DNA of 5,803 nt from JAYUKV01 sp043764135 (GTDB lineage Bacteria > Patescibacteriota > JACMRA01): positions 1 through 5,803 of the forward strand of contig JAYUKV010000011.1 of assembly GCA_043764135.1 (NCBI GenBank). Reading direction: 5' to 3'. The position numbers were made by a program, and so were the translations under genes. This document shows positions 5,647 to 5,803 of this stretch, piece after piece (the stretch's first letter is position 1; each line of letters starts with the position of its first letter). The notes beneath the pieces were generated by a model that saw only the letters and a program-made list of their open reading frames with translations, searched no databases and had not been told where the DNA came from.

Positions 5647-5803
5647 ACTCAAACCACACCAACCTCCATCTAATGGAGATAGAAAAAATTGGATATACTA
5701 GTGACTATTTCAAGCTTCTTATACTTTGCATAAAAGATTGAGATAGTTGCTATTAGATACTATTTTGTCATTTAGATTAGGTGGAGGTTGGTGTTGTTTG
5801 AGT
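5647..5803. repeat. 157-base foldback element, possible MITE or ncRNA
   Basis: The outer arms 5647-5674 and 5776-5803 are complementary over 28 positions, with one mismatch (5655/5795) and one G-T pair (5669/5781). Pairing then continues inward: 5682-5689 with 5762-5769 (seven of eight) and 5691-5717 with 5734-5760 (23 of 27, including wobbles). The apex is 5719-5722/5730-5733 with a 7-base loop. The whole stretch is thus one long imperfect hairpin with no protein gene. Foldback or miniature inverted-repeat transposable elements look like this; a structured RNA or a large transcription-blocking structure is the alternative. The right arm ends at the window edge, so target-site duplication cannot be tested. 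The partial end copy at 5581 supports a repeated sequence family. Confidence 0.7.

Noticed and set aside
5647..5803. Integron attC site or CRISPR repeat pair.
   Set aside because: The arms lack the attC core pairs (RYYYAAC/GTTRRRY at the ends), and the two copies are inverted with only one 'spacer', not direct repeats.

Overview
The window is an AT-rich bacterial segment with three protein genes: a minus-strand GIY-YIG nuclease-family gene (124-921), a plus-strand isoleucyl-tRNA synthetase gene ileS (1206-4160), and a plus-strand major facilitator efflux gene (4278-5570). All three use the standard code (stops TAA, TAG, TAA; no in-frame TGA). The synthetase is the long archaeal/eukaryote-like type 2 form without the C-terminal zinc-binding cysteines of type 1. 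Its active-site motifs are divergent, and clear Shine-Dalgarno sites are mostly absent. Together these suggest a reduced, divergent lineage such as Patescibacteria/CPR, but that assignment is inference and no marker here proves it.

Left part (1-921): a perfect hairpin of unknown role lies at 22-44. The nuclease-family gene runs leftward and ends in a perfect 10-bp hairpin plus T-tract terminator (95-126) whose stem contains the stop codon. The 5' end of this gene overlaps the likely promoter for the ileS leader.

Middle (about 941-1205): the leader of ileS is the most informative non-coding element. It contains a stack of hairpins, including a 4-bp stem with a 7-nt loop carrying an AUC isoleucine triplet. 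A 7-bp hairpin is followed immediately by a stem with a 7-nt 5'-side bulge, the topology of a T-box antiterminator. Downstream, a chain of mutually exclusive hairpins ends in a 13-bp stem and a six-T run that touches the ileS ATG. Read in order, the chain gives T-box logic: uncharged tRNA-Ile would turn ileS on and charged tRNA-Ile would turn it off. The bulge departs from the usual T-box sequence, so this would be a non-canonical T-box with an ultrashort Stem I.

Right part (4161-5803): no terminator is evident after ileS. The transporter has its own plausible promoter, which together with an internal SD-like site suggests that translation may start at codon 11. The last 157 bases (5647-5803) form one almost continuous imperfect hairpin with 28-base arms that are nearly perfectly complementary. 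This looks like a foldback/MITE-type element or a structured RNA. A partial copy of its end sequence lies at 5581, just after the transporter. The hairpin reaches the window edge, so its right boundary is unknown.

The genes do not form an obvious pathway. ileS supplies Ile-tRNA and appears to be controlled by it. The transporter and the nuclease-family protein look like independent neighbours.
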